Of a stretch of 64,000 nt of DNA, positions 26,871-35,446 are shown piece by piece. The notes under the pieces were generated by a model. That model made no database searches, was not told the DNA's origin, and worked only from the letters and a program-made list of their open reading frames with translations. Location: contig NZ_LMQL01000014.1 of NCBI RefSeq assembly GCF_001424545.1, positions 62,001 through 126,000 on the forward strand. The letters run 5' to 3'. Numbering within the stretch: position 1 is the first letter of the stretch; each line of letters starts with the position of its first letter. Both the position numbers and the translations under genes were made by a program. This DNA is from Ramlibacter sp. Leaf400 (GTDB lineage Bacteria > Pseudomonadota > Gammaproteobacteria > Burkholderiales > Burkholderiaceae_C).

Positions 26871-28159
26871 GCCGGCTCCCCGTCGCCCAGCGTGCCGCGC
26901 ACCGCCGCCTGCGCGCACGAGCGCGGCGACGCCAGGTAGATCTGAGCGTCCGAGCTGCCCATGCGGCCCTTGAAGTTGCGGTTGGCGGTGGAGGCGACCC
27001 GCACGCCGCCGGCGGGCACGCTGCCGCAGGTGCCGCAGCACGCACCGCAGCCCGGCGCCTGCACGCTGGCGCCGAACGCGCGGAACTCCGCCAGCACGCC
27101 CTGCGCTTCCAGCTCGGCGCGGATGCTTTCGGAAGCGGGCGTCACGACCAGCTTCACGCCCGGCGCCAGCTGGCCGGCGCCTCGCAGCACTTCGAGCGCC
27201 TCGTGGTAGTCCTTGGCGCGGCCGCCCGTGCAAGTGCCCAGGTAGACCAGGTCGATCGGCGTCCCGCGTGCGGCGGACACGGGCTGCACGTTGTCCACGC
27301 GATGCGGCAGCGCGACCTGGGGCTCGACGTCGCCGAGGTCCAGCAGCACGCGGCCGGCGTAGTCGGCGCCTGGATCGGCCGACACCGCCTCGAAAGCGGC
27401 GGCGGTGCGCGGCGCGAGCCAGTCCCGCGTGCAGTGGTCGAACGGGAACAGCCCCGCCTTCGCGCCCATCTCCACCGACATGTTGGCCAGCACGATCCGG
27501 TCGTCCATGTCGAGCGCCGCCACACCCGCCCCGCCGAACTCCAGCGCCAGGTAGCCGGCGCCGTCGGCGCCCAGCCGGCCGGCCAGCGTGAGCGCGACGT
27601 CCTTGGCGGAGACGCCGGGCCGCAGCCGGCCCTTGAGTTCGATGTGCAGCGAGGCCGGCACCTTCAGCCACAGCTGGCCGCAGGCCAGCACGCCGGCCAG
27701 GTCGGACGAGCCGATGCCGGTGCCGAAAGCGTTCAGCGCGCCGTACGACACCGCATGCGAGTCCGCGCCGACCACCAGCTGCCCCGGCAGCACGTGGCCG
27801 CGCTCCATCATGAGCTGGTGCCCGATGCCTTCACCCGCCTCGAACAGCGCGATGCCGTGGTCGCGGGCGTAGCCGCGGGCGATCTGCTGCAAGGCCAGCG
27901 CGCGCTCGCCGGAGGGGGCCCCGTAGTGGTCCAGGGCGAAGAACAGCTTCTGCGGCCGCGCGGGTGCGCGCAGCGCGCCATCGGCGTCGACCTGGCGCAG
28001 GTAGTCGAGCGCCATCGGGATCGAGCCGTCGGTGCCCATGGCGGCGTCGGGCTCGCACACGACCAGGTCGCCGGACCGCACCGGCCGCCCCGCCGCGCGC
28101 GACAACAGCTTCTCGGCCAGGGTCGAGGACCGGGCCGCGTCGGAGGAATGGAAAGGCAT
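26867..28159 (-). CDS. 3-isopropylmalate dehydratase-like large subunit (aconitase family)
   Basis: A 430-residue subunit, slightly shorter than LeuC. The [4Fe-4S] ligands are Cys310 (YLGTCTGG), Cys371 and Cys374 (APGCGACCG). Substrate-side motifs GADSHAVSYGALNAFGTGIGSSD (about 131-153) and ANRNFKGRMGS (about 392-402) are intact. It forms a heterodimer with the adjacent small subunit. Likely it dehydrates or isomerises a branched or tricarboxylic hydroxyacid imported with help of the neighbouring Bug protein; the actual substrate is unknown. A full leuABCD operon is not present here. Confidence 0.87.
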   Translation of the reverse strand: MPFHSSDAARSSTLAEKLLSRAAGRPVRSGDLVVCEPDAAMGTDGSIPMALDYLRQVDADGALRAPARPQKLFFALDHYGAPSGERALALQQIARGYARDHGIALFEAGEGIGHQLMMERGHVLPGQLVVGADSHAVSYGALNAFGTGIGSSDLAGVLACGQLWLKVPASLHIELKGRLRPGVSAKDVALTLAGRLGADGAGYLALEFGGAGVAALDMDDRIVLANMSVEMGAKAGLFPFDHCTRDWLAPRTAAAFEAVSADPGADYAGRVLLDLGDVEPQVALPHRVDNVQPVSAARGTPIDLVYLGTCTGGRAKDYHEALEVLRGAGQLAPGVKLVVTPASESIRAELEAQGVLAEFRAFGASVQAPGCGACCGTCGSVPAGGVRVASTANRNFKGRMGSSDAQIYLASPRSCAQAAVRGTLGDGEPA

Positions 28160-28218
28160 TTGTCTGCCGGCGCCCGCTCAACGGGACGCGCCGGAAGTTC
28201 GGGAAAGGATCGTCCGGT

Positions 28219-29211
28219 TCAGTTCAGCGAGATGCCGGCCGCCTTCACGACCTTGCCCCACTTCTCGTTCTCGACGCGGATGTGCCGCGAGAAGGCTTCG
28301 GGCGCGCCGCCCACCGGCTCCACGCCCATGGCGGCGAGCTTCTGGCGCACGTCGTCCATCTTCAGCACGCGGTCGATGGCGCGGTTGAGCTTCGTGACGA
28401 CCGGGCGCGGCGTGGCGGCCGGCGCGACGATGCCGCTCCAGGACAGCGACTCGTAGCCCTTGACGCCCGCCTCGTCCAGGGTGGGCACGTCGGGCAGCAT
28501 CGGCAGCCGCTTGGTGCTGGTCACGGCCAGGGCGCGCAGCTTGCCCTGCTGCACGAAGCCCAGCGAGGACGGCGCGTTGTCGAACAGCATCGTGACCTGC
28601 CCGGCCACCACGTCGGTCAGGGCCTGCGAGCTGCCCTTGTAGGGCACGTGCAGGATGTCCACGCCCGCCATCGCCTTGAACAGCTCCGCCGAAAGGTGCG
28701 TGGAACTGCCGGCGCCGGAGGAAGCGAAGCTCAGGTGCCCGGGCTTGCTCCTGGCCATGGCGATCAGTTCCTCGACGTTGCGTGCGGGCATGGCCTGCGG
28801 CACCACCAGGATGTTGGTGATCAGCGAGGTGTAGCTGACCGGCGTGAAATCCTTGCCCGCGTCGTAGCTCATGCTCTTGTACAGGTGCTGGTTGATCGCC
28901 AGCACGCCGGTGGTGCCCATGAGCAGCGTGTAGCCGTCGGCGGGCGCCTTGGCCACGGCATCGGCGCCGATGTTGCCGCCGGCGCCGCCGCGGTTGTCCA
29001 CCACGAAGGGCTGCTTGAGCTCCGTCGAGAGCTTGTCCGCCAGCAGGCGCGCCACCAGGTCGGTCGAGCCGCCGGCCGCGAAGGGCACGACGATGCGCAC
29101 CGGCTTGCTCGGGTAGCTGTCGGCATCGGCGCCCTGGGCCGACGCAGCGGCGGGAAACAGGCTGGCCAGCGCGGCTACGGTGATGGCGGCGGCGCGGAAG
29201 AGGGCTTTCAC
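28219..29211 (-). CDS. Bug/TctC-family tripartite tricarboxylate binding protein
   Basis: A 330-residue periplasmic binding protein. The GTG at 29211 has AAGGA upstream and opens a signal peptide ending AAASAQ. The mature chain starts DSYPSKPVRIVVPFAAGGSTDLVARLLADKL, the Bug signature, with NRGGAGGNIGADAVAKAPADGYTLLMG following. Bug proteins capture carboxylic acids, and Burkholderiales have very many. No TctAB permease is adjacent, so it may use a remote one or act as a sensor. It is the first gene of the operon with the LeuCD-like pair and the aminotransferase, divergent from LysR. Confidence 0.92.
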   Translation of the reverse strand: MKALFRAAAITVAALASLFPAAASAQGADADSYPSKPVRIVVPFAAGGSTDLVARLLADKLSTELKQPFVVDNRGGAGGNIGADAVAKAPADGYTLLMGTTGVLAINQHLYKSMSYDAGKDFTPVSYTSLITNILVVPQAMPARNVEELIAMARSKPGHLSFASSGAGSSTHLSAELFKAMAGVDILHVPYKGSSQALTDVVAGQVTMLFDNAPSSLGFVQQGKLRALAVTSTKRLPMLPDVPTLDEAGVKGYESLSWSGIVAPAATPRPVVTKLNRAIDRVLKMDDVRQKLAAMGVEPVGGAPEAFSRHIRVENEKWGKVVKAAGISLN

Positions 29212-29310
29212 GTGTGCGTCCTTCGATGGGGGTACGGGGCCGGGCGGCTGCCACGGGTGCGCAGCATTCTGGAGCGCGTCCCCGGCACCAACAATCAAAA
29301 AGAACCGGCC

Positions 29311-29333
29311 TATTATTCAGGGATCAAGATAAA
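29311..29333. promoter_or_regulatory. Candidate LysR operator/promoter in the divergent region
   Basis: An AT-rich stretch in a GC-rich intergenic region contains T-N11-A (29317-29329) inside TTAT...ATAA, plus a TATTAT -10-like box at 29311-29316. It lies between the divergent Bug operon and the LysR gene, where a LysR activator would bind. Confidence 0.4.
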
Positions 29334-29343
29334 TCCAACTTCT

Positions 29344-30288
29344 GTGAACCACCGGGTCACCCTCAAGCACCTGCGCTCCTTCGTGGCGGTGGCCGAGACG
29401 GGCTCGTTCACCCTGGCCTCGGCCCGCCTGTGCGTCACCCAGTCGGCGCTGACGGCCGCGATCCAGCAGTTCGAGGACGCCGTCGGCCAGAAGATGTTCG
29501 ACCGCTCCACGCGCCGCGTGGAGCTCACCCGGGATGCCCAGCGCTTCCTGCCCGAAGCGCTGCGGGTGCTGCGGGCGTTCGACAACGCGGTGGGCGACCT
29601 GATCGCCCTGTCCAGCGGCGGCAGCGGCCAGATCCGCATCGCGGCGGCCGCCTCGGTGATCCGGCAGTTCCTCGCGCGGTCGATCGAGGAGTTCCGGCAG
29701 GGCTACCCCGACGTCAGCGTCACCCTGCGCGACGCCGGGGCGCGGGAGATCGAAAGGCTGGTGCTGGAGGGCGAGGTGGATTTCGGCATCGAGAGCAGCT
29801 ACCAGCGCTCGGAGAACCTGGAGTACGTGCCCCTGGTGAACGACCGATACGGCGTGGTCTGCCGGACGGACATGCCGCTGGCGGCGGAGCGGGGGCCGCT
29901 GCGCTGGCCGGACCTGCCGGCCACGGGCTACGTCTCGTTCAGCGCCGACACCGGCATCGGCCACTTCCTGCGGCAGCACGCCCCGCACTGGCCCGCGCTG
30001 CGCGATCCGCACGACGAGGTGACGAGCACGACCTCCCTCTTCGCGCTGCTGTGCGCCGGGCCGCGCTACTCGGTGGTGCCGGCGATGGCGTTCCGGCCGA
30101 CGGAGTTTCCACAGCTGGTGTTCCGTGAGCTCGAGGCTCCCACGCTGTCGCGCGAGATATGCCTCATCACGCGCCGGCTGCGGTCGCTGTCCTCGAATGC
30201 GCAGCGCCTGCTGGGCGTGGTGGTGGCGAACCTGCGCAACGCGCAGCTGCCGGCCGGCGCACAGGTGGTGGCGCGGGCTCCGGACTAG
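29344..30288 (+). CDS. LysR-family transcriptional regulator
   Basis: A 314-residue regulator. The start is a GTG (VNHRVTLKHLRSFVAVAETGSF); no ATG lies in a suitable place. The N-terminal winged helix-turn-helix spans about 6-65 (SARLCVTQSALTAAIQQFEDAVGQKMFDR). The effector-binding domain starts near residue 93 (GQIRIAAAASVIRQFLARSIEEFRQGYPDV). It is divergent from the Bug-LeuCD-aminotransferase operon by 132 bp and is its likely regulator. The stop TAG shares the palindromic CTAG at 30285-30288 with the stop of the convergent enolase-family gene. Confidence 0.92.
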   Translation: MNHRVTLKHLRSFVAVAETGSFTLASARLCVTQSALTAAIQQFEDAVGQKMFDRSTRRVELTRDAQRFLPEALRVLRAFDNAVGDLIALSSGGSGQIRIAAAASVIRQFLARSIEEFRQGYPDVSVTLRDAGAREIERLVLEGEVDFGIESSYQRSENLEYVPLVNDRYGVVCRTDMPLAAERGPLRWPDLPATGYVSFSADTGIGHFLRQHAPHWPALRDPHDEVTSTTSLFALLCAGPRYSVVPAMAFRPTEFPQLVFRELEAPTLSREICLITRRLRSLSSNAQRLLGVVVANLRNAQLPAGAQVVARAPD

Positions 30289-31481
30289 GCCTTGGACACC
30301 CGCACGATCGCGTCGGCGCGCTTGTGCAGGTCGGGCAGCAGCTCCAGCCCCAGCCCGGGCTTGTCGCCCAGGGTGATCATTCCGTCCTGGACGACGGGCA
30401 GTTCGGTGACGAGCTCGCGGTACCAGCCGCTGTAGAAGGCCCGCACGCTCTCCTGAACCAGCGCATTGGGCGCGTGCAGCGACAGGTGCGTGGAAGCGGT
30501 CCAGACGACGGGCCCGGTGCAGTCGTGCGGCGCCACCGGCAGCTGCCAGGCGTCGGCCATGCCGGCGATCTTGCGCGCCTCGGTCAGGCCGCCGCACCAC
30601 GACAGGTCCAGCATCACCACGCCGGCCACGCCGGTCTCCAGGTAGTCCTTGAAGCCCCACTTGTAGCTGAGCGTCTCGCTCGCGCAGACCAGGGCCTCGC
30701 AGTCCTTCGCGTACTGCTTCAGGAGGTCCAGCGAGTCCATGCGGATCGCGTCCTCGTGCCAGAAGGTGTCGAACTCCCTGAGCGCGCGGGCGATCCGGCG
30801 GGCCATCGGCAGGCGCCACAGGCTGTGGAACTCCACCATGATGTCCATGCGGTCGCCCACGGCCTTGCGGATCTTGCGGAAAGGCTCCAGCGCGGTGTCG
30901 AGGTCTCCCGGACTGATGTACTGGCCGTGGCTGGCCTCGGCGGCGGTGTCGAAAGGCCAGATCTTCATCGCCGTGATGCCCTCGTCCAGCAGCGACTGGG
31001 CGAGTTCGTCGGCGTGGTGCAGGAAGCCCTGCAGGTCTTCATAGGGTCCGCTGGCGTTGCCGAGGCCCCAGTTGGAAGAGGTCTGGTTGGCGTCGCTGCG
31101 GATGTACTGGTAGCCGGCGCAGGTGTTGTAGACGCGGATGGCGTCGCGGCTGCGGCCGCCCAGCGCGGTGTGCACCGGCATGTTGGCGGCCTTGCCGAAC
31201 AGGTCCCACAGGGCGATGTCGACCGCGGAGTTGCCGCGCGTCTCCACGCCCGAGCCGCGCCAGCCCAGGTAGCCGGTGAGGTCGCGCGCGCGCGCCTCGA
31301 TGGCCAGCGGGTCGGTGCCCAAGAGGCGCTGCGCGGCCCACTCGTGCAGGTAGGCCTCCACGGCGCCCGCGCCCATGAAGGTCTCGCCCAGCCCGACCAG
31401 GCCCTCGTCCGTGTGGACCCGCACCCAGAGGATGTTGGGGAACTCGCCGAGGCGGAGGGTTTCGAGCTGGGTGATCTTCAT
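30285..31481 (-). CDS. Mandelate racemase/enolase-superfamily acid-sugar dehydratase
   Basis: A 398-residue protein of the enolase superfamily. Probable Mg ligands are Glu217 (MVEFHS), Glu243 (WHEDAIR) and Glu269 (CASETLS). His219, positioned as in galactonate dehydratase, and His319 (APHDCTGP) are likely acid/base residues; Lys173 lies in KIWPF in place of the KxK of mandelate racemase. The first ligand being Glu rather than Asp is unusual. It is the last gene of a minus-strand operon with a TRAP transporter. It probably dehydrates an aldonic or uronic acid; galactonate is plausible but unproven. Confidence 0.85.
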   Translation of the reverse strand: MKITQLETLRLGEFPNILWVRVHTDEGLVGLGETFMGAGAVEAYLHEWAAQRLLGTDPLAIEARARDLTGYLGWRGSGVETRGNSAVDIALWDLFGKAANMPVHTALGGRSRDAIRVYNTCAGYQYIRSDANQTSSNWGLGNASGPYEDLQGFLHHADELAQSLLDEGITAMKIWPFDTAAEASHGQYISPGDLDTALEPFRKIRKAVGDRMDIMVEFHSLWRLPMARRIARALREFDTFWHEDAIRMDSLDLLKQYAKDCEALVCASETLSYKWGFKDYLETGVAGVVMLDLSWCGGLTEARKIAGMADAWQLPVAPHDCTGPVVWTASTHLSLHAPNALVQESVRAFYSGWYRELVTELPVVQDGMITLGDKPGLGLELLPDLHKRADAIVRVSKA

Positions 31482-31506
31482 CGATGGACAACGGATCGGG
31501 AAAGGC

Positions 31507-31626
31507 CGTCATCCCCGCGAAGGCGGGGATCCAGTGCTTCCACGGGCGGGCGATTCGGACGCTCTGGATTCCCGCCTCCGCGGGAATGACGGTGGTTGCG
31601 CAAGTACGGTGGTCGCGGGAATGACG
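31507..31626. repeat. Bipalindromic repeat, copy 5, with extra partial arm
   Basis: Left arm 31507-31534 (CCCCGC variant), right arm 31564-31591 (ATTCCCGC variant), and an extra GCGGGAATGACG at 31615-31626. It lies inside an operon, between dctP and the enolase-family gene, so it would be transcribed and could affect mRNA processing. Confidence 0.88.
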
Positions 31627-31633
31627 GTGGCGA

Positions 31634-32641
31634 TCAGCCCCCACGCGCCTTCTTCAGGCCATCCAGCACCACGTTCACCGCGTCCGGCCCGATGGTCGGC
31701 ACGTTCTTGTCGTACACCGGCTTGACCTTCTCAAACATGCGGCGCTGCTCGGCCGGGTTGATCTCGTTGACCTGCATGCCCTTGGTCTTGAGGCTGGCCA
31801 GCGACTTCTCGTTCAGCTGGCGGTTGGCGGCGCGCTGGACCTTCTGGCCTTCGACGGCGGCCTCGCGCAGCACCGACTGCTCCTGCGGGGTCAGCTGGTC
31901 CCACAGCTTCTTGCTGTACAGCACCAGGAACGGCGTGTAGGCATGGCGCGTGACCGACAGGTACTTCTGCACCTCGTTGAACTTCGAGGTTTCGATGGTC
32001 ACGAAGGGGTTCTCCTGGCCGTCGATGGTGCGGGTCTCCAGCGCGGTGAACACCTCGCCGAAGGCCATCGGCACCGCGTTCGTGCCCAGGGTCTTGAAGG
32101 TGTCCAGGAAGATGTTGTTCTGCATCACCCGCACCTTCACGCCCTCGAAGTCCTCGACCTTGGCCACCGGGCGCTTGCTGTTGGTGAGGTTGCGGAAACC
32201 GTTCTCCCAGTAGGCCAGGTTCACCAGGCCCGCGTCTTCCAGCTTCTTGTTGAAGTACTGGCCGGCGGCGCCGTCGAGCACCGCGTCGGCTTCCTTCTCG
32301 TTGGCGAAGAGGAAGGGCAGGTCGAACACGCCCAGCTCCTTGACGATGCCCACCAGCGGCGACGAGGAGGTGCACACCATCTCCTGCGTGCCCGCGCGCA
32401 GCGCCTGCGTGGCCTGCAGGTCGCCGCCGGCGGCGCCGCCCCAGAAGGCCTGGATCTTCAGCTTGCCGCCGGTCTTGGCGGCTAGCACTTCCTGCATCTT
32501 CTTGACGCCGACGCCGACCGGGTGGTCCTCGTTCACGCCGTTGGTGAACTTGATCGTGCGGTCCTGGAACTGCGCGAAGGCGGGGGCGGCGGCCAGCAGC
32601 GCGCCGGCGGCCAGGGTCACGAGAGTGCGCCGTTGGATCAT
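31634..32641 (-). CDS. dctP: TRAP transporter substrate-binding protein (DctP type)
   Basis: A 335-residue periplasmic protein. AGGAG lies eight bases before the ATG, and the signal peptide ends APAFAQ. The mature chain shows the DctP pattern, with IKFTNGVNEDHPVGVGVKKM, GGAAGGDLQATQALRAGT and VRVMQNNIFLDTFKTLGTNAVPMAFGEVFTAL. The Arg in VKVRVMQN normally salt-bridges the substrate carboxylate, so the ligand is probably a sugar acid. It works with the DctM and DctQ subunits encoded directly upstream in the same operon. Confidence 0.94.
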   Translation of the reverse strand: MIQRRTLVTLAAGALLAAAPAFAQFQDRTIKFTNGVNEDHPVGVGVKKMQEVLAAKTGGKLKIQAFWGGAAGGDLQATQALRAGTQEMVCTSSSPLVGIVKELGVFDLPFLFANEKEADAVLDGAAGQYFNKKLEDAGLVNLAYWENGFRNLTNSKRPVAKVEDFEGVKVRVMQNNIFLDTFKTLGTNAVPMAFGEVFTALETRTIDGQENPFVTIETSKFNEVQKYLSVTRHAYTPFLVLYSKKLWDQLTPQEQSVLREAAVEGQKVQRAANRQLNEKSLASLKTKGMQVNEINPAEQRRMFEKVKPVYDKNVPTIGPDAVNVVLDGLKKARGG

Positions 32642-32685
32642 GGTTTTGTCTCCTAGGTTGGAACGGTGGAAAAAAGGAAAAGTCG

Positions 32686-33984
32686 TCAGCGCAGGAGCCA
32701 CTTGAGCGGCACCATCACGATGTCGGGGAAGAGCACCAGCGTGAACAGCACGATCAGCTCGGCGATGAAGAACGGCATCACGCCCTTGAAGGCGTCGTCC
32801 AGCGTGATGCGGGCCACGCCCGACACCACGTTGAGCACCGTGCCCACCGGCGGCGTGATCAGGCCGATGGCGTTGTTCATGATGAAGAGCACGCCGAAGT
32901 ACACCGGGTCGATGCCGGCCTTCAGCACCACCGGCATCAGCACCGGCGTGAGGATCAGCACCGTGGGAGTGAAGTCCAGCGCGGTGCCCACCAGCACCAC
33001 GATGACCATGATGACGAGCATCAGCAGGATGCGGTTGCCCATGAAGGGCGACAGCATGTTCGCCACCTCGGTCGGGATGTTGGCCACCGTGATCAGCCAG
33101 GCGCTCACCATGGCGGCGGCCACCAGGAACATCACGACGGCGGTGGTCTTGCCCGCCGAGAGGATCAGGCCGTACAGGTGGGCCGGCTTGAGCTCGCGGT
33201 AGATGAACATGCCCACCACGAAGCTGTAGACGGCGGCGACCACGGCGGCTTCGGTGGGCGTGAACACGCCGAACTTCATGCCGCCCAGGATCACCACCGG
33301 CAGCGCGATGGCCAGGCTGCCCTGCCCGGTCAGGCGCAGGCGCTCGGCCATGCTCACCCGCGGCGCCGGCTGCACGTTCTCGCGCCGCGCCACGATCCAC
33401 CAGGCGATGCCGATGGCCACGCCCATCAGGATGCCGGGCACGATGCCGGCGAGGAACAGCTTGGTGATCGAGACGTTGCCCGCGACGCCGAAGATGATCA
33501 GCCCGATGGAGGGCGGGATCACCGGCGCGATGATGCCGCCGGCGGCGATCAGGCCGGCCGAGCGGTTCACCTGGTAGCCGGCCTGCCGCATCATCGGGAT
33601 CAGCAGCGCCGAGAGCGCCGCGGTGTCGGCCACCGCCGACCCCGACAGCGAGGCCATGATCACCGCCGCCAGCACCGCCACGTAGCCCAGTCCGCCGCGG
33701 AAGTGCCCGACCCAGGCCATGGCCAGGTTGACGATGCGGCGCGACAGCCCGCCCGCGTTCATGAACTCGCCCGCCAGCAGGAAGAAGGGCACGGCCAGCA
33801 GCGGGAAGTTGTCGGCGCCGTCGACGAAGCGCTGCGCCAGGATCTGGCTGTCGAAGGCCGCCAGCGCGCCGGTGGCGGCCATGAAGGCCATCAGCGACAG
33901 CCCGCAGATCAGGAGCGCATAGGCGATCGGCATGCCGATGGCCATCGCGCCCAGCAGGCTGAAGAGGAAGACGCCGACGGTCAT
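32686..33984 (-). CDS. dctM: TRAP transporter large permease subunit
   Basis: A 432-residue inner-membrane protein with about 12 hydrophobic segments. The ATG at 33984 has GAGGAGG upstream. Typical DctM stretches are MPIAYALLICGLSLM, NFPLLAVPFFLLAGEFMNAGG, SLSGSAVADTAALS and TPTEAAVVAAVY. It forms the sodium-driven transport channel with DctQ and accepts solute from DctP. A repeat copy (34014-34105) separates it from dctQ, and dctP follows 44 bp later. Confidence 0.95.
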   Translation of the reverse strand: MTVGVFLFSLLGAMAIGMPIAYALLICGLSLMAFMAATGALAAFDSQILAQRFVDGADNFPLLAVPFFLLAGEFMNAGGLSRRIVNLAMAWVGHFRGGLGYVAVLAAVIMASLSGSAVADTAALSALLIPMMRQAGYQVNRSAGLIAAGGIIAPVIPPSIGLIIFGVAGNVSITKLFLAGIVPGILMGVAIGIAWWIVARRENVQPAPRVSMAERLRLTGQGSLAIALPVVILGGMKFGVFTPTEAAVVAAVYSFVVGMFIYRELKPAHLYGLILSAGKTTAVVMFLVAAAMVSAWLITVANIPTEVANMLSPFMGNRILLMLVIMVIVVLVGTALDFTPTVLILTPVLMPVVLKAGIDPVYFGVLFIMNNAIGLITPPVGTVLNVVSGVARITLDDAFKGVMPFFIAELIVLFTLVLFPDIVMVPLKWLLR

Positions 33985-34013
33985 GGCCTGTCCTCCTCGG
34001 GGCGGGAGATTGC

Positions 34014-34105
34014 CGTCGTCCCCGCGGAGGCGGGGACCCAGCGCAGCGCGCCCCGGACCTCGCAAAACACGGAAGCTCTGGATTCCCGCCTGCGCGGGAA
34101 TGACG
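34014..34105. repeat. Bipalindromic repeat, copy 6, within the TRAP operon
   Basis: Left arm 34014-34041 (diverged, GTCGTCCCCGC...GGGGACCCAG), right arm 34078-34105 (ATTCCCGC variant). It is inserted in the 130-bp gap between dctQ and dctM, which are adjacent and usually tightly coupled in TRAP operons. Confidence 0.88.
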
Positions 34106-34114
34106 AATATCCGG

Positions 34115-34672
34115 TCATGGGCGCACCCTCCCCGCCTCGACCGGCTGCGCGGGCATCTCGTGCACCACGTCCTCGGATTCGACCACCTGCACCAGCTCGT
34201 CCTCCGCGATGCGGCCGGTCACCAGCCGGAACAGCACGTTGATGTTGAACATCGCCATCACCGCGGCCACCACGTAGCCGATGCCGTAGATCCAGATCAT
34301 GGAGATGCCCACCACCGGCGAGACGTTGGTGACCTGCAGGTCGTGCATCTTCCAGGTGCCGATGAAGAACAGCGCGTTGCACCAGAGCATCAGCGACTCG
34401 GACAGGAACAGGCAGAACTTCCTGCCGCCCACCGGCAGGTGCTTGACCAGGGTGTCCACGCCCAGGTGGCCCTTCTCGCGCATGGCGATCATGGCGCCGA
34501 TGTAGGTGAGCCAGATGAAGCAGTAGCGCGACATCTCCTCGGACACCTGGATCCCCGAGTTGAAGGCGTAGCGCAGCACCACGTTGCCGAACACCATGAA
34601 CACCATGGCCACCAGCGCGGCGACCACCAGGAATTCGAGTCCCTTGAAGAACCAGTCGATCGCTCTTTTCAT
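34115..34672 (-). CDS. dctQ: TRAP transporter small permease subunit
   Basis: A 185-residue protein with four membrane helices (about 12-34, 50-66, 88-106 and 125-148). The DctQ motif EEMSRYCFIWLTYIGAMIAMREKGHLGVD at about 45-73 is intact. The C-terminal 35 residues are acidic and cytoplasmic. It partners DctM. It starts 13 bp after the GntR gene stop, in the same operon. Confidence 0.93.
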   Translation of the reverse strand: MKRAIDWFFKGLEFLVVAALVAMVFMVFGNVVLRYAFNSGIQVSEEMSRYCFIWLTYIGAMIAMREKGHLGVDTLVKHLPVGGRKFCLFLSESLMLWCNALFFIGTWKMHDLQVTNVSPVVGISMIWIYGIGYVVAAVMAMFNINVLFRLVTGRIAEDELVQVVESEDVVHEMPAQPVEAGRVRP

Positions 34673-34685
34673 TCCGTCGTCGGCC

Positions 34686-35438
34686 TCACACGGTGGCGCG
34701 CAGATGCGGCGCGGGCGCGTCCAGCTTGGGCAGGCGGCGGCGCGAGGCCAGCACCTGGTCGATGTCTTCGCGCGCCCCGTCGATCAGCACCAGGATGGCC
34801 TCCTCGGCCTGGTCGGGCCGGCGCGCGATCACCGCGTCCAGCACCGCGCGGTGCAGCGGCAGCGACAGGCGCGGTCCGTCCTTGCGGCTGGTGGAGATCT
34901 CGAAGCTTGTGCGCAGCAGCGCGGCCAGTGCCTTGCTCATCTGCGCCAGCATGCGGTTGTGGCAGGCGCGCAGCAGGCCCTGGTGGAACAGCAGGTCGTG
35001 CGTGACGTAGTCGCCGCCCTCCTCCACCGCCCGCCGCATGCCCTGGTAGGCCGCCTCGATGCCGGCGATGTCGTCGGCCGTGGCGCGCTCGGCGGCCATG
35101 CGCACGGCGGCCGGTTCCACCACGCGGCGCAGCTCCTGCAGGTCGCGCAGGAACTCGCGCGTCAGGCCCACCTGGGACTGCCAGACCACCACGTCCGGGT
35201 CGAACCAGTTCCACTGGTCGGCCGGCATCACGCGGGTGCCCACCTTGGGCCCGGTGCTCACCAGGCCCTTGGCCACCAGCGACTTGACCGCTTCGCGCAC
35301 CACGGTGCGGCTGACGCCGAGCTCCTCGCCCAGCAAGGGCTCCGGCGGCATGGACGCGCCCGGCGCATAGCGGCCGGACATGATGGTCACGCCCAGGCGG
35401 TCGAGCGTGTTGCCATGGACGTTCTTGATGGCCCCCAT
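34686..35438 (-). CDS. GntR-family (FadR/FCD) transcriptional regulator
   Basis: A 250-residue regulator. Residues of about 8-72 form the GntR winged helix (PPEPLLGEELGVSRTVVREAVKSLVAKGLVSTGPKVGTRV). Residues of about 95-225 form the FCD ligand domain, with metal-site-like residues in HDLLFHQGLLRACHN and LPLHRAVLDAV. Such regulators usually repress sugar-acid operons and release DNA on binding the acid. The gene lies inside the operon between the cupin and the TRAP genes. The inverted repeat at 36831-36853 is its likely operator. MGAIKNVHGN at 35438 is the chosen start. Confidence 0.9.
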   Translation of the reverse strand: MGAIKNVHGNTLDRLGVTIMSGRYAPGASMPPEPLLGEELGVSRTVVREAVKSLVAKGLVSTGPKVGTRVMPADQWNWFDPDVVVWQSQVGLTREFLRDLQELRRVVEPAAVRMAAERATADDIAGIEAAYQGMRRAVEEGGDYVTHDLLFHQGLLRACHNRMLAQMSKALAALLRTSFEISTSRKDGPRLSLPLHRAVLDAVIARRPDQAEEAILVLIDGAREDIDQVLASRRRLPKLDAPAPHLRATV

Positions 35439-35446
35439 GCCGTCGT

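Noticed and set aside
26871-27671. Upstream extension of the isopropylmalate dehydratase small subunit frame
   Set aside because: It is a shadow frame inside the large-subunit gene; the GTGA overlap at 26870 gives the real start.
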